The position numbers and the translations under genes were made by a program. Source: JAJXWB01 sp037044955 (GTDB taxonomy: Bacteria; Pseudomonadota; Alphaproteobacteria; Rhizobiales; Beijerinckiaceae). From it: DNA of 64,000 bases. The notes beneath the pieces are model-generated. The model was not told the origin of the DNA, made no database searches, and was given only the letters and a program-made list of their open reading frames with translations. The DNA lies in NCBI GenBank assembly GCA_037044955.1, contig JBAOHX010000014.1, positions 248,001 through 312,000 of the forward strand, written 5' to 3'. Positions 55,463 to 64,000 of the stretch are shown in pieces (within the stretch, counting starts at the first letter, position 1; the number at the start of each line of letters is the position of its first letter).

Positions 55463-56162
55463 ATGCCGACCATCGCTCTCGTCGACGACGATCGCAACAT
55501 TCTGACTTCCGTCTCCATCGCCCTGGAAGGGGAAGGCTATCGCGTCCAGACCTATACCGACGGCGCGACCGCGCTCGACGGGCTGCGGACCAACCCGCCC
55601 GACCTCGCCATATTCGACATCAAGATGCCGCGCATGGACGGCATGGAGCTGCTGCGCCGCCTGCGCCAGAAGTCGGACCTGCCGGTGATCTTCCTGACCT
55701 CCAAGGACGAGGAGATCGACGAATTGTTCGGCCTGAAGATGGGCGCGGACGATTTCATCCGCAAACCCTTCTCGCAGCGCCTGCTGGTGGAGCGCGTGAA
55801 GGCGATCCTGCGCCGCTCCCAGCCGAAGGAAGCGGCGACGCAGAAGGAGCAGGAGGTCAAGCTGCTCGGAGCGCGGCGCGCTGCGCATGGACCCCGAGCG
55901 CCACACCTGCACCTGGAACGGCCAGCCGGTGACCCTGACGGTGACGGAATTCCTGATCCTGCAGGCGCTCGCCACCCGCCCCGGCGTCGTCAAGAGCCGC
56001 AACGCGCTGATGGACGCCGCCTACGACGACCAGGTCTATGTCGACGACCGCACGATCGACAGCCACATCAAGCGCCTGCGCAAGAAGTTCAAGGCGGTGG
56101 ACGACGATTTCGAGATGATCGAAACGCTGTATGGCGTCGGCTATCGCTTCAAGGAAGCCTGA
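55463..56162 (+). CDS. chvI: Response regulator ChvI (one single-base frameshift)
   Basis: An OmpR-type regulator, 232 residues corrected. Receiver: MPTIALVDDDRNILTSVSIA, phosphoacceptor Asp 52 in LAIFDIKMPRMDGMELLRRL, and MGADDFIRKPFSQRLLVERV. The DNA-binding wing is MDPERHTCTWNGQPVTLTVT, FLILQALATRPGVVKSRNAL and VDDRTIDSHIKRLRKKFKAV. An extra G in GG at 55868-55869 breaks the frame between the domains (LLERGALRMDPE restored). With ChvG it controls envelope, acid and host-related genes in rhizobia and Agrobacterium. Confidence 0.93.
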
Positions 56163-56204
56163 GCGCCGCGAAAAAGCTGGAATCCCCCGCGTTGATGGAG
56201 CGGC

Positions 56205-57995
56205 ATGAGCGTCGAGGCGCATAGCGAACCTGTCGTGCGGCCGATCCGACGGCTGAAGCGGCTCGTGCGCGTGCGCCAGTTGTGGCGCGCGACGCTGGCG
56301 CGCTTCTCGTCGTCGCTGACGCGGCGCATCATCGTCCTCAACCTCGGCGGCCTGTTCGCGCTGCTGCTCGGCTTTCTCTACCTCAACCAGTTTCGCGCCG
56401 GCCTGATCGACGCGCGGCTGCAGAGCCTGCAGAGCCAGGGCGAGATCATCGCCGCGGCGATCGCCTCGTCGGCGACGGTGGAGACGGATTCCATCGCCAT
56501 CGATCCGGAAAAGCTGCTGCAGCTCGCGCCGGGCCAGAGCTACGGGCCTTCGGACGAGGCCTCGCCCAGCCTCGAATTCTCCATCAATCCCGACCGCATC
56601 GGGCCGCTGCTGCATCGCCTCGTCTCGCCGACGCGCACGCGCGCGCGCGTCTACGACCGCGACGGCTACATGCTGCTGGACTCGCGCTCGCTCACCAGCC
56701 GCTCGCTGATCGTGCCCTCGGACCTGCCGCCGGTCGGCGGGGCGCCGAGCTTCCTGGAAAGCGCGTGGGCGCAGTTCAAGCGCCTCTACGGCCCCAGCAA
56801 CCAGTCGAACGAGATCGAAGCGACGACAGGCGACGGCCGCGCCCTGCCCGAGGTCGCGCGCGCGCTCTCGGGCGCGGCGGGCTCGGTGGTGCGCGTCAAC
56901 GACCGCGGCGAGACGGTCGTCTCGGTCGCGGTGCCGATCCAGCGCTTTCGCGCCGTGCGCGGCGCGCTGCTCCTGTCGACGCAGGGCGGCGACATCGACA
57001 AGATCATCGCCTCCGAGCGCTGGGCGATCGTGCGCATCTTCCTGGTGTCGGCGAGCGTGATGCTGCTCCTGTCGATGTTCTTCGCCGGCACGATCGCCGA
57101 GCCGATCCGCAGGCTGGCGGAAGCCGCCGAGCGCGTGCGCCGGGGCGGCAAGGCGCGCCACGAGATCCCCGACTTCTCCGACCGCTCCGACGAGATCGGC
57201 CACCTGTCCGCCGCGCTGCGCGACATGACCGGCGCGCTCTACCTGCGCATCGAGGCGATCGAGAGCTTCGCCGCCGACGTCGCGCACGAATTGAAGAACC
57301 CGCTGACCTCGCTGCGCAGCGCCGTCGAAACGCTGCCCATCGCCAAGACCGACAATTCGCGCCGGCGCCTGCTGGAAGTCATCGAGCACGATGTCCGCCG
57401 CCTCGACCGGCTCATCTCCGACATTTCCGACGCCTCGCGCCTCGATGCGGAATTGGCCCGCTTCGACATGGCGGAGGTCGACCTCTCGGCCGTGCTGCAG
57501 GCGGTGGTCGGCGTCGCGCAGGGCGTCGACCGCGGCGACGGCGTGCGGGTCGAATTCGCTCTGGCGAGCGCGCCGGCGATGGACAACGGCCGCCGCCCCT
57601 GGCGCGTGCTCGGCCACAATTCGCGCCTCGGCCAGGTGTTCAACAATCTCGTGGACAACGCCCGCTCCTTCTCCGAGCCCGGCGGCGTGGTGCGCGTCAG
57701 CCTGAAGCCGGCGCGCGGGCCCGGGGCCAACGGCGGGCGCGAGGGCTACGAGGCCGTGGTCGACGACGACGGGCCCGGCATTCCGGCGCATGCCTTCGAG
57801 CGCATCTTCGAGCGCTTCTACACCGACCGCCCGAACCAGGGTTTTGGCCAGAACTCCGGGCTCGGCCTGTCGATCTCGCGGCAGATCGTGGAAGCCCACA
57901 ACGGGCGCATCCGCGCCATGAACCGCACCGACCCGAAGGACCCGGAGCGGCCGCTCGGCGCGCGCTTCACCGTCTGGCTGCCGGCCGCGCCATGA
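56205..57995 (+). CDS. chvG: Sensor histidine kinase ChvG (ExoS)
   Basis: A 596-residue membrane sensor. After a basic N-terminus (RRLKRLVRVRQLWR) come a first TM (RIIVLNLGGLFALLLGFLYL), a large periplasmic sensor domain to about residue 275, and a second TM (IVRIFLVSASVMLLLSMFFA). Then follow HAMP (RRLAEAAERVRRGGKARHEI) and the kinase core: H-box FAADVAHELKNPLTSLRSAV with phospho-His 361, N-box FNNLVDNARSFSEPGGVVRV, and G-boxes VDDDGPGIPAHAFERIFERF and GLGLSISRQIVEAHNGRI. It pairs with ChvI immediately upstream. Confidence 0.95.
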   Translation: MSVEAHSEPVVRPIRRLKRLVRVRQLWRATLARFSSSLTRRIIVLNLGGLFALLLGFLYLNQFRAGLIDARLQSLQSQGEIIAAAIASSATVETDSIAIDPEKLLQLAPGQSYGPSDEASPSLEFSINPDRIGPLLHRLVSPTRTRARVYDRDGYMLLDSRSLTSRSLIVPSDLPPVGGAPSFLESAWAQFKRLYGPSNQSNEIEATTGDGRALPEVARALSGAAGSVVRVNDRGETVVSVAVPIQRFRAVRGALLLSTQGGDIDKIIASERWAIVRIFLVSASVMLLLSMFFAGTIAEPIRRLAEAAERVRRGGKARHEIPDFSDRSDEIGHLSAALRDMTGALYLRIEAIESFAADVAHELKNPLTSLRSAVETLPIAKTDNSRRRLLEVIEHDVRRLDRLISDISDASRLDAELARFDMAEVDLSAVLQAVVGVAQGVDRGDGVRVEFALASAPAMDNGRRPWRVLGHNSRLGQVFNNLVDNARSFSEPGGVVRVSLKPARGPGANGGREGYEAVVDDDGPGIPAHAFERIFERFYTDRPNQGFGQNSGLGLSISRQIVEAHNGRIRAMNRTDPKDPERPLGARFTVWLPAAP

Positions 57996-58490
57996 GCGAG
58001 GCGCGCAGGCCAAGATCAGCCGAGACGCAAGCCGGCGACGGCGACGATCCACGGCGTCGCCGTGGCGGTCGGCAACGCGGGCGTGCTGCTGCGCGGGCGA
58101 TCGGGGGCGGGAAAAAGCCGGCTGGCGGAGGAACTTGCCGACGAGGCGCGACGGCGCGGCTGGTTCGGACGTTTGGTGGCGGACGACCGCGTCCGTATAG
58201 TGGCCCACGGAAACAGACTTGTGCTTTCGCCACATACGGCCATCGCCGGGCGGATCGAGCGGCGCGGGCAGGGGATTTTCCCGGTCGATCACGAACCGTC
58301 CGTCGTGCTGCGGCTGGTCGTCGACCTGATCGACCGCGACCGGGCAAGCGACCATCCGCCGCGAATGCCGGGACCCGCCGACAGGACCGCGATCATCGAG
58401 GGCGTGGCGACGCCGCGGCTGGCGCTGGCCATCGGCGAGGCCGGGGCGGCGCGGGCGATTCTGGCGCTCGTCGACCAAATAGGCGCCTAA
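57992..58490 (+). CDS. hprK: HPr kinase/phosphorylase, short alphaproteobacterial form (frame disturbed near the start)
   Basis: A 165-residue C-terminal-type HPr kinase (alphaproteobacteria lack the long N-terminal domain). TIHGVAVAVGNAGVLLRGRS and Walker A GRSGAGKSRLAEELA are followed by LVADDRVRIVAHGNRLVLSP and GRIERRGQGIFPVDHEPSVV. The ATG at 57992 overlaps the chvG stop (ATGA), but its frame shifts to the kinase frame around 58007, again by one extra base; without correction only a GTG at 58062 is available. The enzyme phosphorylates Ser of HPr (here Ser 65), linking PTS and ChvG/ChvI signalling. Confidence 0.87.
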
Positions 58491-58782
58491 ATTCGTAACC
58501 TCGACGCGCATTTCGCTTGCCAAGCGCGCCGCAACGCACAAAATGGCCGCCCGCTGCACGGCGCGATCGCGTGGCGCGGGGCCATTGCGGCCTCGTGCGG
58601 TTCGCACGATCGTTTCAGGAGTTTCTGAGCGCGCTTCATGCGAATGACACGTTTGCACTCTTGCGCAACGCATTCACGAGGCGGGCTGGACCGCGACAGG
58701 ATAATCAACCAATTCCGGCAAGACTGCGGACCCCGGCGTCGCGCGGTCGACGCCGGCGGCGGCGAATGAACGGTTGCATCTG

Positions 58783-59184
58783 ATGATCGGCATGGTCCTC
58801 GTGACCCACGGTTGCCTGGCTACGGAGTTTCGCGCGGCGCTCGAGCATGTCGTCGGGCCGCAGAAGCAATTGGCCACGATCACCATCGGCCCGGAAGACG
58901 ACATGGAGAAACGGCGCGGCGACATCATGGCCGCCGTCAATTCCGTGGAATCCGGCCAGGGCGTGATCCTGCTCACCGACATGTTCGGCGGAACGCCGTC
59001 CAATCTGGCGATCTCCGTGATGAACGGCGCCAAGGTGGAGGTCGTCGCCGGCATCAACCTGCCGATGCTCATCAAGCTCGCCTCGGTGCGCGACCACAGC
59101 AATCTGGAGACGGCGGCCGCGCAGGCGCAGGACGCCGGCCGCAAGTACATTCAAATCGCCAGCCGGGTTCTGAGCGGAAAGTGA
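58783..59184 (+). CDS. PTS EIIA component, mannose/sorbose family (regulatory ManX-like)
   Basis: A 133-residue EIIA-Man domain. MIGMVLVTHGCLATEFRAAL holds phospho-acceptor His 9; ITIGPEDDMEKRRGDIMAAV, GVILLTDMFGGTPSNLAISV and VVAGINLPMLIKLASVRDHS are the family motifs. ATG 58783 is used; a TTG three codons earlier is possible. No EIIB/C genes are present, so it is part of the regulatory PTS of rhizobia rather than sugar uptake. Confidence 0.9.
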   Translation: MIGMVLVTHGCLATEFRAALEHVVGPQKQLATITIGPEDDMEKRRGDIMAAVNSVESGQGVILLTDMFGGTPSNLAISVMNGAKVEVVAGINLPMLIKLASVRDHSNLETAAAQAQDAGRKYIQIASRVLSGK

Positions 59185-59186
59185 CG

Positions 59187-59513
59187 ATGGACGGATCTGG
59201 TCAGGACGAAGACTGCTCGGGCGTCGCCAACTTTCCCGAAGGCGCGATCGTGCGCGAAATGCCCATCGTCAACAAGAAGGGGCTGCATGCGCGCGCGACC
59301 GCGAAGTTCGTGCAATGCGTCGAGAATTTCGACTGCGACGTCTTCGTGTCGCGTTGCGGCGAGACGGTCGGCGGCACGTCGATCATGGGCATCCTGACGC
59401 TGGGCGCCGGCATCGGCACGACGATCACGGTCGCCGCCCTCGGCGCGCAGGCCGAGCAGGCGATCGAGGCGATCACCACGCTCGTCGCCAACCGGTTCGG
59501 CGAGGACGAGTAA
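59187..59513 (+). CDS. HPr-family phosphocarrier protein
   Basis: A 108-residue HPr. The active-site His 34 lies in IVNKKGLHARATAKFVQCVE and the regulatory Ser 65 in GETVGGTSIMGILTLGAGIG. A 20-residue acidic extension precedes the domain. It starts 2 bp after the EIIA stop and ends the rightward pts operon. Confidence 0.93.
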   Translation: MDGSGQDEDCSGVANFPEGAIVREMPIVNKKGLHARATAKFVQCVENFDCDVFVSRCGETVGGTSIMGILTLGAGIGTTITVAALGAQAEQAIEAITTLVANRFGEDE

Positions 59514-59546
59514 GAACCTCGGATCTACTTCCGAGAGTTGCGTCCG

Positions 59547-59573
59547 GGTTCCCGCTTTCGCGGGAATGACATT
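59547..59573. repeat. Half palindromic repeat, type B
   Basis: GGTTCCCGCTTTCGCGGGAA with TGACATT after it: the right arm of the 45997 repeat, with its own 8-bp hairpin. It lies between the convergent HPr and GGDEF/EAL genes. Confidence 0.7.
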
Positions 59574-59585
59574 CGCAATGCCGGC

Positions 59586-62252
59586 TCACGCCACGCGATG
59601 GCCCGACGAAATCGACACGGCCACGTCGATCTCGGGCAAGACGCCGGACGGCTTCTCCGGCCTGCCGAACAGGTAGCCCTGCATCAGCTTCACGCCGGCG
59701 GCGCGCAGCGCCCGGTACTGCTCGTAGGTCTCGACGCCTTCGGCCGTGACTTCGATGTCGTAGGCGCAGGCGAGCTGGATGGTCGCCGCCACGATCGCCG
59801 CCGAGCCCGCGTCACGCGGCGCGTCGGCGACGAAGGAGCGGTCGATCTTCAGCCGGTCGAACGGGAAGCGCTTGAGATAGCTCATCGACGCGAAGCCCGT
59901 GCCGAAATCGTCGAGCGCGATGGAGACGCCGCTCTCGCGCAGGCTGCGCAGCGCGGCGAGGTCGTCGCCCCTGTCCTGCAGCAGCGCGGATTCGGTGATC
60001 TCCAGTTCGAGCCTGCCGGCCGCGAGCCCCGCCGCCGCCAGCGCCTCCCGCACCACGCCCGCGAAATCGCCGCTGGCGAGCTGCAGCGGCGAGACGTTCA
60101 CCGCGACGCCGACATGCGACGGCCAGCCGACAGCGTCCGCGCAGGCGCGCTTCAGCACCCAGCGCCCGAGATCGCCGATCTGCCGCGTCTCCTCGGCGAG
60201 CTTGACGAAGCGCAGCGGCGAAATGGGGCCGAGCTGCGGATGGCGCCAGCGCGCCAGCGCCTCCATGTAGCGGATTTCCAGAGTATCGGCGTCGACGACC
60301 GGTTGATAGGCGAGTTCGAGCGCGTCGTCCGCGATCGCCCTGGCGAGATCGGCGGCGAGCGCGCGCTGCGTCAGCGCTTCCAGCTCCATGTGCGGCTCGA
60401 ACATGCGGCACACGCCGGCGCCCGCCGCCTTGGCCGCGTAGAGCGCGAGATCGGCGCGGCGCAGCATGTCGTCGGTCGACAATTCCGCGTCCTCGATGAT
60501 CGCCACGCCGGCGCAGGTGTTGATCTCGAGCGCCTGCCGCTGCCAGGCGTAGGGCTCGCGCACGCGCGCCACGATGCGCGCCGTAAACGCTTCCACGTCG
60601 ACGCCGGCGCGCGCATCGAGGCCGAAGGCGATGGCGAATTCGTCGCCGCCGAGGCGCGCCACGACATGGGCGTTCGGCGCGGCCTCGAGCAGGCGCGCGG
60701 CGCATTCGCGCAGGATGCTGTCGCCGGCCGCGTGACCGTGACTGTCGTTGACCGGCTTGAAATCGTCGAGATCGAGCAGGACGACGACGAGCGCCTCGTA
60801 GCCGGCCCCGATCCTGCCGCGCAATTGCGCGAGCGTGTGCAGGAAGAGCGCGCGATTGGCGAGCTGCGTCAGTTCGTCGTGCATGGCCATGTGCGCGATG
60901 CGTTCGTTGGCCTGCTCGCGTTCGGTGATGTCCTCGTGCGTCACGACGATGCCGCCGTCGGCGCAGACCGCGTGATTGACGAGGATCGAGCGCCCGTCAT
61001 TGAGAATGTCGACGCGACGGTCGGTGAAGCGGCGCGACAGCGCGTCGCGCGCGTAGGCCGCCGGCGAGGCGCCCGGAAAGACGCCGTTGGCGGCGCGCAG
61101 CTCCAGCACTTCGCGCGCCGACATGCCGGGCCGTATGGCGCCGGGCTGGAGCCGGTACAGGGTGGCGTAGCGCGCGTTGCAGATGACCACGCGCGCGTCC
61201 TTGTCGAACACCACGAGGCCCTGCGACATGCTCTCGAGCGCGACGGCGAAGCGCTGGTTCGACAATCTCAGCGCACGCGATTGCACGCGCAGCGTCGCCT
61301 CCTTGTCGGCGAGCTTGCGGAACTGGTCGCGCAGCGCGCGCACCAGGAAGCCGGCGATGACGAAAGCGAGCAGGGTGGCGAGCGCGATCGCCGCAGCCTG
61401 CTCGCGCCAGTGCGCGAGCGCGGTCTGCTTGCGGATCGACACCGTCACGATGAAGTCGCTGAACGGCACGGGATGGAGCGCGACGAAGCGCGTCTGCCCG
61501 TCGAAGGCGCTCGCCGTCTCGTAGACGCCGCCGCCGGCGGCCGCCGTGTCGTAGAAGGGCGAGGTTCTCGGCAGCGCCTGTCCCGCGCCGAGAGAGACGC
61601 CGTTGGGATAGCGCGCCAGAACGCGCCCGGAATGCGTGAACAGCGCATAGCTGCGGCCGGCCATGGCCGAGATCGGCGAATAGATGCTGACCAGCGCGGC
61701 CGGCTTCACGAGCGCGCGCACGACGCCGATGTGACTTCCGTCCGCGCCGGTCACGGGCTTCGAGACGTCCACGACCAGTTCGCCGGTCGCCTCGCTGACG
61801 TGCAACACGCCGATCCGGGCGCGTCCGTCGCGTCCGGCCGCGATCGCGGCGGCCTCGGCGTCGCGGGCGGAGGTTTCCGGCGCCGGCAGGCCGCGCGAGG
61901 TCGCAAGCCTGCGGCCGTCGGCATCGAAGATTTCGATGAGATCGATCGCCGGCCGCTTGTCGGCGGCCTCGGTCATCGCGCGCTGCGTTTCGGGCCGCCC
62001 CGCGGCGGCGGCGAAGGCGGCGGGCGTATCGGCCGCCAGCGCGGCTTCGGTCTCGTTGATGGCGAAATCGACGGCGCGCGTGGATTGCTGCGCCTGTTCG
62101 GCCAGCATGGCGGCGAGGCTGGCGACGCCGTGGCGCGCGTCGGCCAGCGCATTGTGGCGCAGCTTCCACAGCGCCGCGGCGCTGACGCAGGCGACGGCCA
62201 GCGCCGCCGCCGCGACGAACAGGACAATCCGCTTGAAACTCGAGCCGCTCAA
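59586..62252 (-). CDS. Membrane-anchored diguanylate cyclase/phosphodiesterase (dCACHE-like, PAS, GGDEF, EAL)
   Basis: An 888-residue c-di-GMP enzyme. N-terminal TM (RIVLFVAAAALAVACVSAAA), a periplasmic sensor domain (about residues 30-280), a second TM (REQAAAIALATLLAFVIAGF), and a PAS-like domain (RLSNQRFAVALESMSQGLVV). The GGDEF domain keeps its active site (VARLGGDEFAIAF, around residue 535) and the EAL domain its EAL (RYMEALARWRHPQL, about residue 660) and DDFGTGFASMSYLKRFPFDR. Both catalytic signatures are intact, so either or both activities may occur, switched by the sensor. Confidence 0.93.
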   Translation of the reverse strand: MSGSSFKRIVLFVAAAALAVACVSAAALWKLRHNALADARHGVASLAAMLAEQAQQSTRAVDFAINETEAALAADTPAAFAAAAGRPETQRAMTEAADKRPAIDLIEIFDADGRRLATSRGLPAPETSARDAEAAAIAAGRDGRARIGVLHVSEATGELVVDVSKPVTGADGSHIGVVRALVKPAALVSIYSPISAMAGRSYALFTHSGRVLARYPNGVSLGAGQALPRTSPFYDTAAAGGGVYETASAFDGQTRFVALHPVPFSDFIVTVSIRKQTALAHWREQAAAIALATLLAFVIAGFLVRALRDQFRKLADKEATLRVQSRALRLSNQRFAVALESMSQGLVVFDKDARVVICNARYATLYRLQPGAIRPGMSAREVLELRAANGVFPGASPAAYARDALSRRFTDRRVDILNDGRSILVNHAVCADGGIVVTHEDITEREQANERIAHMAMHDELTQLANRALFLHTLAQLRGRIGAGYEALVVVLLDLDDFKPVNDSHGHAAGDSILRECAARLLEAAPNAHVVARLGGDEFAIAFGLDARAGVDVEAFTARIVARVREPYAWQRQALEINTCAGVAIIEDAELSTDDMLRRADLALYAAKAAGAGVCRMFEPHMELEALTQRALAADLARAIADDALELAYQPVVDADTLEIRYMEALARWRHPQLGPISPLRFVKLAEETRQIGDLGRWVLKRACADAVGWPSHVGVAVNVSPLQLASGDFAGVVREALAAAGLAAGRLELEITESALLQDRGDDLAALRSLRESGVSIALDDFGTGFASMSYLKRFPFDRLKIDRSFVADAPRDAGSAAIVAATIQLACAYDIEVTAEGVETYEQYRALRAAGVKLMQGYLFGRPEKPSGVLPEIDVAVSISSGHRVA

Positions 62253-62388
62253 AATCCGCGCCTTCCCGCCGGAAAACCGCTGCTTCCGGCCGAGAGAATG
62301 CAGATCAAGAGTTGCGAATGTCTTTCCGTCGCCGCTCTTACGTTACGGAATTCTTTCCACTTTCCCGCGATTTTGACCTGTCGCCAGG

Positions 62389-64000
62389 TCAGGCCGAGAG
62401 TTGCCTGCGCCAGTCGATCAACCCCGCCGTGGAGCCGTCGAGCCCGGCGGTCGACTTGCCGGCGTCCTGCACGATCGGCGCGAGGCGGTTGCACAATTCC
62501 TTGCCGAGTTCGACGCCCCATTGATCGAAGGGGTTGATGTCCCAGACGACCGATTGCACGAAGACCTTGTGCTCGTAGCAGGCGACGAGACGGCCGAGCG
62601 TGCGCGGATCGAGCCGGCGATACATGAAGGTCGAGGTCGGCCGGTCGCCGGCGAACACCTTGTGGGGCGCGAGCGCCGCGATCTCGTCTTTCGACAGGCC
62701 CTGCCCGCCCAGAATGTCCTCGACTTCCGCACGGGAGCGGCCCCGCATCATCGCCTCGCTCTGGGCGAGGCAATTGGCGACGAGCAGCGCGTGATGGCCG
62801 GCGTCGGCGTCGGTCGGCTCGGCGGCGACGAGGAAGTCGATGGGCGCGACATCCGTGCCCTGGTGCAGCAACTGGAAGAAGGCGTGCTGGCCGTTGGTGC
62901 CGGGCTCGCCGAACAGGAAGGGACCCGTCGCCATGTCGACGGCGGCGCCGTCGCGCCGCACCGACTTGCCGTTCGATTCCATGTCGAGCTGCTGCAGATA
63001 GGCCGCAAAGCGCGCAAGCCGCTGGTCGTAGGGAATGACGAGATGGGCAGGCTCGTTCCAGACGTTGCGCCTGAAAACGCCGAGCAGCGCCATGACGACG
63101 GGAATGTTCCGGTCCAGCGGCGCGGAGACGAAATGCCGGTCTATGTCTTGCCCGCCGCGCAAGAAATCCTCGAAGCCCTTGGCGCCGATGGCGATGACGA
63201 GCGACAGGCCGATGGCCGACCACATGGAATAGCGCCCGCCGACCCAGTCCCAGAAGCCGAAGACGCGATCGGGCCGGATGCCGAATTCCGCGACCTTGTC
63301 GAGCCGCGTCGAGACGGCGGCGAAGTGATCGGCGACCGCCGCCTCGCCCAGCGCATCGGCAAGCCAGCGGCGCGCAGACGCGGCATTGGCCATCGTCTCC
63401 TGCGTGGTGAAGGTCTTGGACGAGACGATGAACAGGGTTTTCGCCGGATCGAGCCCCTTCAGCGTGTCGCCGAGATCGGCGCCGTCGACGTTCGACACGA
63501 AATGCAGGCGCAGATGCGGCGCGCAGAAAGGCGCCAGCGCGCGCACGGCCATCGCCGGGCCGAGGTCGGAGCCGCCGATGCCGATGTTGACGATGTCTTC
63601 AAGCGCGTCGCCGCGCGCGCCGCGAATGGCGCCGGAGCGCACGGCCTCCGCAAACGCCGCGACCTTCTCGCGCACGTCGCGCACGTCGGGCATGACGTCC
63701 TTGCCGTCGACCAGGACCGGACCGCCGTCGAGGTTGCGCAGCGCCATGTGCAGCGCCGGGCGATGCTCGGTGAGATTGACCTTCTCGCCGGCAAAAAGCG
63801 CGGCGCGCCGCTCCTCCACTCGCGCGGCGCGCGCAAGCGCGACGAGCAGCTCCAGGGTGCGCGCATTCGCCTTGTGCTTGGAGAAATCGAACAGGAAATC
63901 GTCGAGCCGCAGGCTGAAGCGCGCGAAGCGGTCGGGTTCGGCGAAGAGGTCGATCGTGCGCCGGCCGGCGATTTCGTCGCGGTGGGCGGCGAGGGCGGAG
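62389..64000 (-). CDS. pgi: Glucose-6-phosphate isomerase, 3' part (start outside window)
   Basis: The last 536 codons of Pgi; the start is beyond the right edge. Motifs include GIGGSDLGPAMAVRALAPFC (conserved phosphosugar site), FIVSSKTFTTQETMANAASA, FGFWDWVGGRYSMWSAIGLS, and GTNGQHAFFQLLHQGTDVAP (Pgi signature 2 region). FDQWGVELGKELCNRLAPIV is near the C-terminus. It interconverts glucose-6-phosphate and fructose-6-phosphate. The reading frame stays open to 64000. Confidence 0.96.
   Translation of the reverse strand, partial: SALAAHRDEIAGRRTIDLFAEPDRFARFSLRLDDFLFDFSKHKANARTLELLVALARAARVEERRAALFAGEKVNLTEHRPALHMALRNLDGGPVLVDGKDVMPDVRDVREKVAAFAEAVRSGAIRGARGDALEDIVNIGIGGSDLGPAMAVRALAPFCAPHLRLHFVSNVDGADLGDTLKGLDPAKTLFIVSSKTFTTQETMANAASARRWLADALGEAAVADHFAAVSTRLDKVAEFGIRPDRVFGFWDWVGGRYSMWSAIGLSLVIAIGAKGFEDFLRGGQDIDRHFVSAPLDRNIPVVMALLGVFRRNVWNEPAHLVIPYDQRLARFAAYLQQLDMESNGKSVRRDGAAVDMATGPFLFGEPGTNGQHAFFQLLHQGTDVAPIDFLVAAEPTDADAGHHALLVANCLAQSEAMMRGRSRAEVEDILGGQGLSKDEIAALAPHKVFAGDRPTSTFMYRRLDPRTLGRLVACYEHKVFVQSVVWDINPFDQWGVELGKELCNRLAPIVQDAGKSTAGLDGSTAGLIDWRRQLSA

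Overview
The window looks like chromosomal DNA of a GC-rich alphaproteobacterium, most likely in the order Hyphomicrobiales (Rhizobiales). The basis is the run pckA, chvI, chvG, hprK, EIIA-Man and HPr at 52.7-59.5 kb, which is a hallmark gene order of that order. Other support comes from the Urt urea transporter beside urease, the korAB pair, the alphaproteobacterial MmsA and GcdH enzymes, and many short palindromic intergenic repeats of rhizobial type. No rRNA, tRNA, phage, integrase or CRISPR array was seen.

Layout. 0-0.24 kb: start of a glycoside hydrolase family 8 gene cut by the left edge. 0.4-3.3 kb: a RecD-like helicase, a MarR regulator and a GT2 glycosyltransferase. 3.2-11.7 kb: a surface-glycan decoration block (GT8, four SAM methyltransferases, three OafA-type acyltransferases). 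11.8-24.1 kb: a feruloyl-CoA-synthase-like ligase, a membrane protein with a His/Cys-rich partner, an esterase, a succinate-semialdehyde-type dehydrogenase, two tandem orphan solute-binding proteins, 2-oxoacid:ferredoxin oxidoreductase korAB, and rmuC. 24.3-36.3 kb: one leftward 12-kb urea block, in transcription order urtABCDE, ureD, fused ureAB, ureC, two small ABM-fold genes, a CsaA-like gene, ureE, ureF, ureG. It is headed by a consensus sigma-54 promoter, which ties it to nitrogen control. 36.5-39.7 kb: arfB, an O-antigen-ligase-like membrane protein, a small GIY-YIG nuclease enclosed by a perfect 33-bp inverted repeat, and a secreted protein. 39.8-51.3 kb: glutaryl-CoA dehydrogenase, a Phd/PIN toxin-antitoxin pair, an exported superoxide dismutase, a class III CoA-transferase, a ThDP enzyme, an NTF2-like protein, transaldolase, a LysR regulator, methylmalonate-semialdehyde dehydrogenase, an MFS transporter and a GlsB-like membrane protein. 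51.5-59.5 kb: a YidB-like protein, pckA, a HugZ-like protein, the ChvG/ChvI two-component system and the regulatory PTS proteins. 59.6-64 kb: a GGDEF/EAL protein and the 3' part of pgi.

A striking property of the sequence is that about 18 single-base frame disruptions fall in at least fourteen otherwise well-conserved genes, and every one is repaired by removing one base. Removing them restores normal family lengths (for example MmsA 499 aa, transaldolase 317 aa, UreC 573 aa). I read this as an insertion-biased sequencing or polishing artefact rather than biology. These genes are annotated across the disruption and the position is stated in each entry.

The two most promising structures are the compact 390-bp unit of inverted repeat, GIY-YIG nuclease and inverted repeat at 38.4-38.8 kb, and the sigma-54-headed urea import and hydrolysis supercluster with its unexplained ABM pair and CsaA-like insert.
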